Shown here piece after piece: positions 35,969-47,300 of a stretch of DNA of 64,000 nucleotides. The DNA is taken from the NCBI GenBank assembly GCA_902702965.1, contig CACRXP010000002.1, positions 4,833,531-4,897,530 of the forward strand, given 5' to 3'. Source of the stretch: Spirometra erinaceieuropaei (Eukaryota > Platyhelminthes > Cestoda > Diphyllobothriidea > Diphyllobothriidae). Position 1 is the stretch's first letter; every line of letters begins with the position of its first letter. The notes under the pieces are model-generated. The model saw only the letters and a list, made by a program, of their open reading frames with translations, was not told where the DNA came from and ran no database searches. The position numbers and the translations under genes were made by a program.

Positions 35969-36139
35969 TACCAGGCAAGTATCAAGGCTGACGCAATCAA
36001 GACCAGCAGGAACTGTCAACACATTACTCTGATGATGGAAACGAGAGGGATTCCGAAACGTCAGTACAAATATAACTCGGTCCGTGAATGCGCCTTTCTT
36101 CATCTTCGTCTTCTTTGGGGGATGATGAACGCGATACAA
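35827..36139 (+). repeat. right inverted arm (pseudo-LTR)
   Basis: This is the downstream arm in PLE orientation, directly following the coding remnant. It contains the better hammerhead copy at 36029-36062. Confidence 0.75.
36029..36062 (+). ncRNA. hammerhead ribozyme variant, best copy
   Basis: The order is CTGATGA (36029-36035), stem II hairpin closed by GGAA / TTCC (36037-36040 and 36051-36054), GAAAC (36055-36059) and GTC (36060-36062). Stem I has four perfect pairs: TACT (36025-36028) with AGTA (36063-36066). There is no stem III hairpin between GAAAC and GTC, the hallmark of the small hammerhead variants known from Penelope-like elements. Predicted cleavage follows the C at 36062. It lies about 70 bp inside the outer end of the arm. 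Confidence 0.68.
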
Positions 36140-38600
36140 GCAATAATGTGTACGATTAGGATACCAATAGCTATGTTAAGCGTGATGTGTTCTGCAGCAT
36201 GTTCTTTTTAGAAATACGATATTCATAAGGTGATTTGAACGATATGTGAACTGCGGACTCATCATTCCCTGCCCGCCTCTGTCATAGTCGGCAATGCCAA
36301 TGATAAAGACAATGACTTCAGATTTTCGCGTACGTTCGTCTGTAGAGGAGTTCGCACAATTTCTTGGGCGATAGTATGCGGGTTCTGTAAAAACCACGAA
36401 TACGTTATGTATTCTGGGTCTTATTCTGGGTCATTTCTAATTTAATTGTTTTTTTTTCCTGACGCGAACACTAAGGAATGGGAGGTCCCATTTTGTCTTT
36501 GGCGTCGCTTCAAAGATGACTCCAGGAGAAATGGATGCGAGCGCATATTGGAGTGTGCGAGTCACCTTTCGCCTGAGGGGTCTGAAGCCTACGTCGACAT
36601 ATCAGAAAAAATCCGTTTTTAAGTTCTGAGAAACCCGACTTGCCAACTCTTGCAGGTCTTATGCGGCAGTCAGTCTGGAGATTGGAAAACCTTCGGGAGT
36701 CGGTTTAATTGATATACAGATCGTCGGAGGACTTGAAGAATGTTCTTGGGCAGCAACTGATAAGTTTCATAAAATATTCTACCCTAGGGAGGAGTCGGTC
36801 TAACCGACCTTCGAAGATTGAGCGTAAAAAATCCGATGGAAATGGGATCGTTGCATCAGCGTTTTTAATGCTAATAACTGAGTTTTTTTGTAATGAGTAG
36901 GGAAAACTTGGCACCCAGCTGGCAAATGAGCTAAATAACTAATAATTTATTGGTTCAACTCCTTCGTTTTTAAAATTAGTATTCCAGTTTGGTGGGAGGC
37001 TGCGAAATCTTGCTGACTTGACGCATCATGATTTCATTCATGATCGTAGTTTTAGAAATGATGGTAGTTGAGCTCAAGATTTGAACTGGCTTGTCAACTA
37101 CTGTGAATCTTAGTGGGTAAAGCCGGAGGGGGGTTTGAAAAATGCAGCAATTGAGCCTTTTTTGTCAGATTTGACGGACACTTTCCTTGTTAAATACCTG
37201 TAAAACTTTGTAATTGGAAATCCCGTCGACCCTTACTGTCTACGGCGAATAGCCACAAGTTCCATTTTATTTTCTTCCGATTTTCAAGGGAATTATATTC
37301 GTAGTTTTTTTACTGAAATTCTGTTTTTGAAAACAGGACCACCCTGCTTCTTTCTCTGGACACTGTTTAGGATAGATAACCTGCGCTCGTAGTAGACTAA
37401 GTTATATGATGCACTGCAAGGCAAATGCATTCACAAAAGTCTGGTTACGTTTGTCTCACAAAAGTTTTGTAACAACTGCCAATTACTGAATCTCTAGTTA
37501 GATTTCTTGAGAGTATCACAGTAAAAGCACTATTGTATAGCCGTAACTTTATTATCATACGTAAAGCACGTTTTCTGCATGTATTTTAAATCAAAACTAT
37601 GCTTTTTTGTATAACCTAGTCAAGTTGCCTTTAGGTATTCGGCACGACCGACAAAATTTTTTAACAAGATGAGAATGTGATGTTGAAGATTGGTTATAAA
37701 CTTATTGATAAATATGTTTCCAGTCGACCAAAAAATCCGTTGAAATTTTGCGGCCAAGAAGCCTTCTCAAGTCAATCAATCTACAAAATACTGGAATCAA
37801 AAGGGCATTTTTAAATTTTAAAAAAAGATACTTTTACTATAGCAAACGGTGACAGTGTCAACACAGTAAACCTCGCAACTGGTCTGCTTTCTAAGCAAGC
37901 GTTGTCACGTTAGCGTCTCCTCACCATTCGTGAAGGCTGGGTGTTTTGTGCGGGCTGACAAAAGGCATTTAAGCAAGATTGCCCCTGAGCTAACAAGAGA
38001 TCTTGCTTAGCTGTCAAGGTAAAATAGACGTGCATGCTCTCCTACTCCTTTCTAATGTGATCCTCCTATGGTCTTTCTTCTCTTGCCTCGTTGGTGTTAC
38101 AAATACAATTTAGGAGCGGCCTGCGAAAACCCATTCCTATGGGGGGATTTCGCTTGCTAGTTCGAGTCCCTCATATGGTTAAAGAAAGGCTTAGCCGTCT
38201 GGGTAATGCTAATTTGTTGCGGACAAAGCATCAAGCTCAGAACACAGTCCCCTTCTGATATGAAACTTGACAACTGCTTGTTGGAGTTTACGTGAATAGT
38301 CACGCAAGAAGCACAAGTTATATATTAACATATCTTCCAACGACATCAGAACGACAGGTATATATCTACCACACTGTAGAAAGAAACACGGGCAGTCGGT
38401 TTGCCTCTAGCTTTATTCTGAACCACTTTAGATGGCACGCAATCAATAATCGGAAATTGCGGTTCCCGTGATATTCGCGGTTTCGGCTCTCGACTGCTGG
38501 TCATCTGTCAGCAACATATCCACGTTTGCTAGGTGGTTATCATAATACAGACTAAAAACAAGAATAGCCCTGAGCTGCGTGTATGGACTTCCGATTTGCA
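36140..38600. other. AT-rich spacer, nothing supported
   Basis: Short open frames only. Two overlapping frames at 36705-36914 are on opposite strands over one palindromic-looking stretch. A lone B-box-like TAGTTCGAGTCCC near 38159-38171 has no A-box partner. Confidence 0.5.
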
Positions 38601-39190
38601 TAGGCCGACTTGCGGTAACACTTGCACTCCGGGTTTCTAAACTACAAGCTGTATATTTTCCGTGTGCGAAAAATGATACAATTTCATACTCTATTATGAG
38701 AAGAGTTTATAAAGTTTTTAAAATTTAACAGTAGATATGAGGCCTATTGTAAACTTGACAAGCAATATTAGTAGATACAGAAACACGACGTGTAATGAAC
38801 GGACGCTTCACGGTCTCAAAAAGTCTTATAGTTACAAACTTCTTTGAGGCACAATAACACCCTGCCTACAAGTATACAATTTAAAAAGGTTCTAATGTTT
38901 CACCAAATGGGTAACTTAACGAATATGTTTATGCATGTTTTCCATGATATATTTTTAGATTTACAATGGCATTTAAATCAAGGACAGACATTCATACTAT
39001 TTAAGTAATCATTCTGTACAGGCTGCCAAATGGAAATTCATTTGAAAGTTGGCATCCTGAGATACTTCAACTATTTTGGAGTTATTCTGAGCGTCGCTTA
39101 ATATTACAACACTACCTAAGTAATCCTTTCGAGTGGAAGACGTATTTCAGAATTTTGAATGACATTTTATGAGTTAGCACATCTACTATA
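38601..39190. mobile_element. TIR transposon family A, 5'-truncated copy 5
   Basis: It begins in the element's centre (CTTGCACTCCGGGTTTCTAA, then ACAAGCTGTATATTTTCCG). It continues through the complete 3' arm to GTTAGCACATCTACTATA at 39190. About 400 bp of the left arm is absent. Confidence 0.75.
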
Positions 39191-41442
39191 CAATAAATAA
39201 AAATCGCTTACAGGAAAGGTAGGAATTTTAGGCTTTGCACATATGATTTTCTGCTAACTGGCGGTCCTCCGATGCACTGCACAATATGCGCAGAATACTT
39301 TTTCCATAACGGCTTTCCAGTCGTAATCTAGGCTGAGTAAGCTGATGGGACTGCTAATACACTCCGCTAAAGTTCTCATGTCTGGCGATGACTTATGCTA
39401 TCGCGAGTTAGGGAACAGAATGATGGATTGGATGTTTCGGATGTTTTCACGGGTATGGTCTAGGGAAGTAAACTTCTCAACCGTCTGCACAGTTCTTAAT
39501 CCTCGTCTAAGCGCTCATTCCGCTGTCACCACCTTCATTAATCTCCACCTTAGCGCCTGATTCCACGCTGCCTTCTTTTGCCTCCACTCAGCCTCGTTAG
39601 AGGCGGCTATCTCTAGATAAGATAAATATGACGATGACGATGAACGCATACGTTTCGGGAGGATCATGATTTTCAGATAGAAATCTCCCGATGTCCAGCT
39701 CCGAAAACCGGCAAACGTGTATGCTGTAAACCATTAAAATTGGTTTGTTTTATCCAGTTTGTCGTCAACAACTACCGTCAGCCAATGCTGCAAATAACCA
39801 ACCGAAAAGACAAAAACGTCCACCTCTTTTTCTTCAATAAAAAGTTTATTCTATCCTAATGTGAGCTCTTTTAAGCTAAAAAAATTGCCTAAGTCGCCGC
39901 AGTTTACTATTGTTTTTGTTTCTTCGCACTCATATGTGTTCTGATGCTTTTAGGTTTTTCGCAAACGGATGCAAACTCAAGCAAACAACTCCAGAGCAAA
40001 ATACTTTTCCTACGACATTTGGCACTTGCTCCTAAGTAAACGTATCCATAAGCTGCATGTGCTACACTCCTGCCCGCGAAGCTTTGTCTGAAACTGCAAG
40101 TGAGAATTCGGCCCTCATCTTTTTCTACAACTCGACTCTTACTTGTTCTCAATCCCTACGCGAATGCTTTGTATGCTTTCCACACCCCATTTCCCGTTTC
40201 AAAGAAAGTGATATCCCTCTGCTCATCCGCATGGTCGTTTGCAGACCGTAGATAAATTTTAAAAGAAACAGATGAACAGCCTGATGTAAACCAACGTAAT
40301 TACGACATTTGATCTGTCGCCCATGTGTTTCTTTTTAAATACGATGGGGTGTCATGCGAGAAAGCAACCAGTTTATTATGGTTACGAACTCTGAACAGGT
40401 TCTTTTTAAAATACATAAGGAAGAGTTGAAAATTTTGGTTCTATGGAAGGCTCGGCATTTGCAGTTGCTATCCTACTTGCGGGAAATATTTGCCCTCCTA
40501 ACAACGACTTAGAACTCGAATTAGACATATCTTTATGCTGTCTAAGTTTGCGCTTACTATTCAGTGTCCCTGTGTCAAAAAACATGCTGGATAGAGTACG
40601 CCAAGTTGAAGTGAATCTCTGGGGTTTTCACAGACCAAAATGTCGACAACTTATCACTCTGATCAGGAGGTTTCTTGAATATCATCCCTGAACAGGAATC
40701 CTCCGCGTTAGAGGTCTTTGGCGTACGGTGTTAAACACGAACCTCGTAGAGAAGGTTGCGTGCTCTAGGGAGCTTTTCGGTTGAATTTTTATCGCGAATT
40801 CCCACCGCTACATATTTGAATCTCCTTAGTAGATGCGCGCGCATTTTCACCATCCGTTTTCCTCGTTGGCAAATTGTGGTTGAGGAGGCTACCGTGGCAT
40901 AGATTTTTTTCCAAAGGCTATTTTTAACCCCGGCGTAGGCACCTTAGTTGTCAGAAGTCGCAAATGCGCGTGCCTTCTTTTATTATGCAGATGCGATGAC
41001 AACCTTGAAGTCCGTGCCTTATAACGATTACTGTGATGATTGCATTCAAACGGCATGCATATGTATGCTGTTTGAAAAACGCCGCATAGCAATTACTCTA
41101 AGGAGTAAAATCTGTTTTATGTAGAATGTTTCTTAAACATATATTTTAACATGCTAACACACTTTTTAATGACTACTGGCTTCTGTTTTTTGATCTGCAA
41201 ACTTTGCAAGATTTGGACGATATGCAATTACAATCCAGATAACAGGTCTACTAAGTAATGTACAACACTCGCTGGTCGTAATGGGTATTTATGGGTGGAG
41301 TGCACGCCGAACAGTAAGCTGACGTAATACAGGAAAACGCAGAGGTCGGTCGGTGGCAAAAACAATACTTTCGATTAAAATTGGGGATGTATGCTAAATC
41401 GAGCTGCCAGTCATCAGCACCTAACTAGATTTTGCAAATACA
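39191..41442. other. spacer, nothing supported
   Basis: A CTCATTCCGCTGTCACCACC-like pyrimidine-rich stretch (39505-39600) is followed by GACGATGACGATGAACG near 39630. It contains a CGTTTCGG that resembles part of the hammerhead core in reverse, but no CTGATGA partner exists. Open frames are short. Confidence 0.45.
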
Positions 41443-42436
41443 TACAGTGAGTGACCGATCTCATGAAATGTTGGCTGAAATTCTGAAATGCGTTTTCGAT
41501 TTGGAAGGAAAACTTGGTCGCGGTTGTAATAATGATAATCTTGCGGCATACTCTTATAACATTTTGGACTCGGCAGGATGTCGGCTTTTAAATGGACTTT
41601 TTTCAATCTCCTGTAGAAAGCGTGCTCGGTAAAAAATGACTACTTAAGTAGCATGCATTTTTCCCATTGATTTTCGATGGTCTTGCAATTCAAATATATT
41701 TTATAGCAACCATAAACAAAAATATGCTTCCTTTCAGTCAATCAATAGAGAATCACATCTTCTGTATATTTTATACCTAAGGAAGGATTATAATTAGGTT
41801 TTAAAAAGTTTTCTAATTGCCGAATAATTTGGAGCCTGATCATTCTTTGCATTAGCGCTCAGTGATTTCACTCTACAAGGTGCATGCGTTCCGCGTAAAG
41901 AAAATCACATATTTTTCTATGCCATTAAAGAGATATCATACAGAGTCCATAAAATTTTGCAATGGATGCGGACCATGTTGTACATTTCATGAGGAGCAGT
42001 GGTAAACGGCCAGGTACGATGTTATATGAATGGACATTTTGCGGTCTTAAAAAGTCTCTTAACTAGAAACTTTTTATAACCTAATTATACTCCTTCTTTA
42101 AGTATAAAATATAAAGAAGATGTGATTCTCTACTGATTGACTAATAGAAAGCTTATTTTTGTTAATGGTTTCTATAAAATATATTTGAATTTCAAAGACC
42201 ATCGAAAATCAATGGGAAAATGCATGCTACTTAAGTAGTCATTTTTTACCGAGTACGCTTTCTACAGGAGATTAAAAAGAAGTGCACTTAAAAGCTGACA
42301 TCCTACCGAGTCCGAAATGTTATACGAGTATGCCGCAAGATTATCATTATTACAACCGCGACTAAGTCATCCTTCCTAATCGAAAACGCATTTCAGAATT
42401 TCTGCCAACATTTCATGAGATCGGTCACTTACTGTA
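41443..42436. mobile_element. TIR transposon family B, full-length copy 6
   Basis: It begins TACAGTGAGTGACCGATCTC and ends GAGATCGGTCACTTACTGTA. In the first 66 bases of the two arms I count three mismatches, so the arms are far more alike than in family A copies. The length is 994 bp. The tip differs from family A (GAGTGACCGATCTC against AGGTGGGCTAACTC), but the inner blocks (GAAATTCTGAAATGCG, AAAAAATGACTACTTAAGTAG) are shared. No transposase is present. Confidence 0.9.
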
Positions 42437-43860
42437 TATCAGCACATTCTTCACGGTCTACTGACAGCTAATTAGTGTCCTCCACCCTACCGTTGCCCAC
42501 AAGGCTCACGGGATATATGTGTTTTCAGTAACTTGTTATCAGTTCGACACTGTTGCATGACAAGCTGGTGCCCCGGTGAAGACTGCGAAAAGTTATTGTT
42601 TTCCTTCAATATAGATAGTTTGAAACATTTTTGGTGAACGGAGTGTGTTGATGTGCCGAATTTGAATGCGCGATCTGGATTGTTTCGCAACATAGACACA
42701 GTCTTCACGGACAGATCAGAATCACTTCCGCTCTTGCTTGTATGCGTTGCCGCAAAAGACGTTTATTAGTTTTCTCGCAATCGGTAGACGCTCGTAAGAA
42801 CACTGTTAAGTTCACTTACTGTCGGGGCACAATTATTTGCGCGAGGACAAAGCCGTTGATTGACTAAATTTTATATTTTCCTTCCCGGGCTAGCATGTTT
42901 TTGCACATTTTAGGCAGGTCCTCAATATTTCGACCAAGTTGACCTGCTCCACAGCAGCAAGTATAGTAGTAAAGATATACATATACTGAATGAAATAACA
43001 GTTCGTCGTCATTAAAAACAGGGAAAACTATTCGAATTTCGGGTAAATGGACGAGTAAAAATGAAAATTTCCCGTTCATAAGGACCATTTATTCATTTTC
43101 TAGGCTCTCGTATTCTTGTAAACGTCCAAAACTCAAAGCAACAACAGGAAAGCTTAGGCGACATCTACTAATCAATAATTAATGACGCTGGCCTGAAGGA
43201 ATCTGAGCAGAGCCCTTTATGCTGACCTTAGATCTATACATTAATCGACCGGGTTCTCATCCGTGGCCTAGGGCATAATCAGTTCTCAGGTTGTCTTACT
43301 TCCGGCGTTGGTGAATATCCATGTCCTCCTGAAATTCAACTCGTAACCCTTTTTACCAATTGTGAACAGTCAATCCTAGGACTGAGTTTTTGAGGATACT
43401 GTCCAAACTTTTAGGCAGGACACACAGGTTACAAGTTATTCGCCTTTCTAGTGTAATTTCCATCCGAAAAACCCTCTTTTGTCACACATGGGTGGCCAGT
43501 TAGTGAAATCGTTTGTTTGGTGACCACCACCAGAATTGGTACGATAGTTCCCCAACTTTGTAAAAACGCCTTTTGAAAATCTATTTGGAAATACATATCA
43601 AGTTTGTATGAGCTGTTTCTGACGTACTGATGCAGAATATGAAAAAAGGAAGCCATATCTACTTGCCCCGTGGAGAAAAGTCTAAAAACGCATAATGTCA
43701 TCTTCTGGATGGGTACATTAAGCATTTAGAGTTCAAAGAGTTGAGACTATCGTCCCACGACAAATACTGAGCAGCTTATTAAAACCACACCACGATTTGA
43801 ACACATTTTCTGCGCGCCAGACTTCGTTTTCGGTCGGTTTCATTAAATGATATCTCATAG
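42437..43860. other. spacer before the 43.9-kb gene candidate
   Basis: Possible small upstream exons are suggested by acceptor-like sites at 43095 and 43369, each followed by 20-25 open codons, but these are at chance level. Confidence 0.35.
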
Positions 43861-44013
43861 GATTGTTTGTCTTCGTAAGAAGTAATGGAAGCTTGCCCAC
43901 TTCAGCCAGTACGCAATCAGTCCGCGAGTTAGTCGAACCTGTCTGGCAGGATGCCTTCGTGGAAATCTACCAGTTAAAACTGCTTTCGAGGTTGCATCTA
44001 CCATACCAAACTG
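43861..44013 (+). CDS. candidate internal exon of an unrecognised gene
   Basis: It lies between an acceptor-like ATATCTCATAG (ends 43860) and a consensus donor (GTAAGT from 44014). It is open over 50 codons, phase 1 at both ends (two bases, then codons from 43863, one base left over). The peptide (with SVRELVEPVWQDAFVEIYQL and LLSRLHLPYQT) looks like an ordinary helical protein. An internal alternative acceptor (CCCACTTCAG, 43905) would shorten it. The next candidate exon at 44271 fits the phase. No domain is recognised. Confidence 0.3.
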
Positions 44014-44270
44014 GTAAGTCCCACAATATTCTGCACTCTGGTCGTTTTTTAGGTGCAAATGTCACAAATGATGACAGTGGAGAGTCAGAGGATGTCGGCT
44101 GATCAAACTGACATCCGACAGCCCCGCGTTGGAGAGGATTTCTGAGCTTCTGAACTGCCTGCACTTAGAATATTTACCCCTTAAAAACCAAATGCATTGC
44201 CATTTTCTCCATCCATGACTTATTTATAATCTTTTGTTAAAGAACCATTTTTGTGCAGGTTTTTTTGCAG

Positions 44271-44347
44271 TTTTGATTGCTATAGATGACGGAGTTAAAG
44301 CAGCCAAGTTTGATCCTTACTCTGCGCAACAAGCTGTCAGACTTTAG
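44271..44347 (+). CDS. candidate terminal exon joined to 43861-44013
   Basis: A strong acceptor (GGTTTTTTTGCAG, ends 44270) is followed, in the phase left by the previous exon, by 25 codons ending in TAG at 44345-44347. The peptide reads LIAIDDGVKAAKFDPYSAQQ and then four more residues. The intron would be 257 bp. No AATAAA is seen soon after the stop, which weakens the call. Confidence 0.3.
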
Positions 44348-47300
44348 TCCTTTGTATAGCGCACGCTCCTCTATCTTTTGTAATCCGGGAATTTAATCGA
44401 TTTTCGCCTTCCCTTCAAAAGGACTGAGAAGTTTCCTGCGAGACGCTCAGAATATCTTGTTCTTTTCGCAAATGCACGCTTAAAATTTCGGCTATTATTT
44501 GGCAGGTGTTCCAACTACTGGGAAATATGGGAGACAAAGAGTTTATTGGAGTGACATTAAATCATTCGAAAGTTTCCGTTTTTTACTTTAACGATATCAG
44601 AGGGACGAATTTTCGTTTACAGCATGTCTGGGCTTGGGAAAAGTAGAGAGTGAAGGATGGTTGGAGGTTGGAATTGAGGAGTAACTGCTCCGAGGAGTGA
44701 ACAGTTCTGACATCAGGGTATGGCAGCCTGACGCCTGTACCACAACCTTCCTCAGCAAAAAGGGGTTTTTTGATGCGTACGATCGCTGACACTGTCTTAG
44801 TCAGGATGTGTTGTCGCATCGACCTTGTGCTGACTGACCAAAGCTTTAGAGCATTCCATAGTTGCGGTCTGATGTCAACATTCTATCGGATATTCCAGGA
44901 CGGGACACAGAACGGAATTCCTCTCATGTTTTGTTAGCCACCAATTAATTTGGCATACCTCGATTAGTAACCATCAAAAACGAACCATTTCTTAAGTAAC
45001 GGTAAATATAACCGCGGAGTTTTGTTTGAAGATCTACCGGTTTCTTCGTTGGCCCATGCCCAGTCAATTGGCAGCGTGAATACTCGCAATAACGCTGGTG
45101 CGACTTTCATTGAGCTATGCTGTTTGTAAAACAGAAGGCGGGCATTGACTGCCGCTTGATGTGTAGTCTAGCATTCACACAGGCAGGCCACGCATGCCGT
45201 AAGTTAATTAACCAAAACCTACTTCAGAAGTATTAACCCAGCTTCTAAGCAAAAAGTAATTCCCCGAAGGGATATTGGCCGCCATTTCGCATTCGCCTTC
45301 CATTTTGACGTCCAAAAACCCGGCGTCTCTTGTCATTTTCCTTATGTTCCGTTCAGCGCAGGAGCATTTGTTACAGTCCCGCCTCTCTGGTTAAAACTAT
45401 CCAGTGAAGGGCATCTGACAGCTCACAATAGTCGGTCTTAGCAGTGCCACAGATGTGTCCAGAGATTTTCTCACCAGACCCATTCGCTGATCTGCTTAGT
45501 GAATTTCTTTGCACTTTGCCGTGAGTCAGTTAATCACCGAGTTTTGTCGAGTAATATTTTGAACCATCATTTGCTGTATTGTATTAAGATGTCGGTAATA
45601 AAAATGGAACTCCGCAACTAACCTTATGTTCTTGGGCCATTTTTACAATAAATGAGAACGAGTTTAGTGTTCTAGGTTTCTCCAGCAATATTTAAGCTTT
45701 TTTTACAGTGGAAACACTGTAATGACTACAGATAACGTCCAGAACTGCGAGTGCATGGACGCCAACTAAGGTAAACTGGTTGTTTCGTTTGCTAGAACTG
45801 TGCCCAGCAATCAAATCCATCCCTTTGTCACAGTTAATCGCCTTACTTTTAGCAACTATTTCAGAGAGCTAGCCGAACGAGACAAGACTGAAGGCAAGCA
45901 TGTGTTTACTGGGATAACTTCCACTTTTCAGTGCAGTGGTTGTTCACTCTAGCAGACTTGCAAGGAGTGCAGCTTGTGCTGATCAGAAGGACAAACGATA
46001 GTCTCTTGTCAGGAATTCTTGTCGATCTATGCGAGATAGGAAGAAGAGAAAGTTAGTTAATACTTGTGTTGCTAGTATGGTAAATAATTACAAAATTCTA
46101 TACTACTAGCGGCCCGTTGGCGGTTTGTGTATATTAAGCGGTTATTCCGCAGTAGCTGGTGGTTTTCAATTTAAATATTCATATCAAATTTCCGACAGTG
46201 TCTAAAAAAGTCTGTTCCGGGAAACCTTCTCCAAGTTTGCGCATAAATGTCCTCGAAAATTAAACAAGACAAGTTGAAACTGGAGTTCATATACCAGAAA
46301 GCACAGGGGGAAAGCTGAGTGGACCCACTTACGGGCCAAACATCTCGCAGTTGAGTCAGACAACGGTACAAGATCGGTGAGACACGCTTATCTGGGGTTG
46401 TGGCTGATAACTGTATTGATACTGCGGTAAATAATTACAGAATGAAATTGCCGTCGTCATCTTTCGGATGTATTGGCGATTTTTGGATTTGATTTGCGAG
46501 GGGGCAGATCAAAGGAGTCAAGATGTAAATAAAAATGCAAATGATCTCATTGAAACTGACAAAGGAAACAAGAAATGCCTATACACTTCCCTCCATCCTA
46601 ACTAACTCTCGAACTGCATGCCTCATATCCTCAGACAGAAATTGGGTCAAGGATGGGGCTGAATTGTTGGATGGCCGAAAGACGCAGTTGTAGCAATCAA
46701 CGTTCCCTTGGTACAGGTCTCTGGGGAATGTGAGAGTGAATCATATTCCGAGAGGTATAGAAACTTGTGGGATTTAAAAGCATAATTTAGACTTTTGACC
46801 TTAACAACCTGCGGTTGAATGAATTGCTATTCCAAAGCATCACGCCATTACCTGTTCACTTTTGCCTTCGAAAATAATTCCAGAAAATTTGCAGTACCAA
46901 CGATTAAAGGGAAGTCGAGGATGCGCGAGAATTTAAGGGTTTTAAACTCATCCAATTTCTTATGATACAAACTATGCGTAATTCCAAAGAAGGTAAAATA
47001 CTTTTTTCGTCACACGGAGCAAATTCACAGGATGCCAAGTGGTGTTTCCGCCTCCATGTAGGGTAGTAGTAAAAAATTACCAACTCATAACACCTTACTT
47101 GGGAACTCGTTAGAGCAATGATTGTATAAGAGCTGGTTTCAAGTGGGTGTCAGCATAAGGACTTTATTGTTAAAATCATCTTTTATCTAAAAACTAACTA
47201 TTCCGGTTCCCATTTTTCGGACATAAGAATTATTAGCCCAGATGACATTCCGCATGCGAAATAGAGACTGCCCCAAAGCTAGAAGGAGCAGCTGGAACAC

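Larger units (their letters stand above)
35161..36139 (+). mobile_element. truncated Penelope-like element with inverted pseudo-LTRs
   Basis: Two arms of about 313 bp, at 35161-35474 and 35827-36139, are near-identical inverted copies. Shared blocks include TTGTATCGC / GCGATACAA at the outer ends, a CATCATCCCCC block, the hammerhead motif, ACTGTCAACACATTA / TAATGTGTTGACAGT, TCTCTCTCTC, and GTCGTAATTGTTGG at the inner ends. The 350-bp centre encodes a peptide resembling the C-terminus of PLE proteins. PLEs are known to carry pseudo-LTRs that may be inverted and to be severely 5'-truncated, which fits all parts. No reverse transcriptase core is present, so this is a dead fragment. The alternative is a foldback element that captured the fragment. 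Confidence 0.6.

Noticed and set aside
39640..39662. Another hammerhead motif (CCCGAAACG on the minus strand)
   Set aside because: No CTGATGA and no closing hairpin lie at the right distance upstream.
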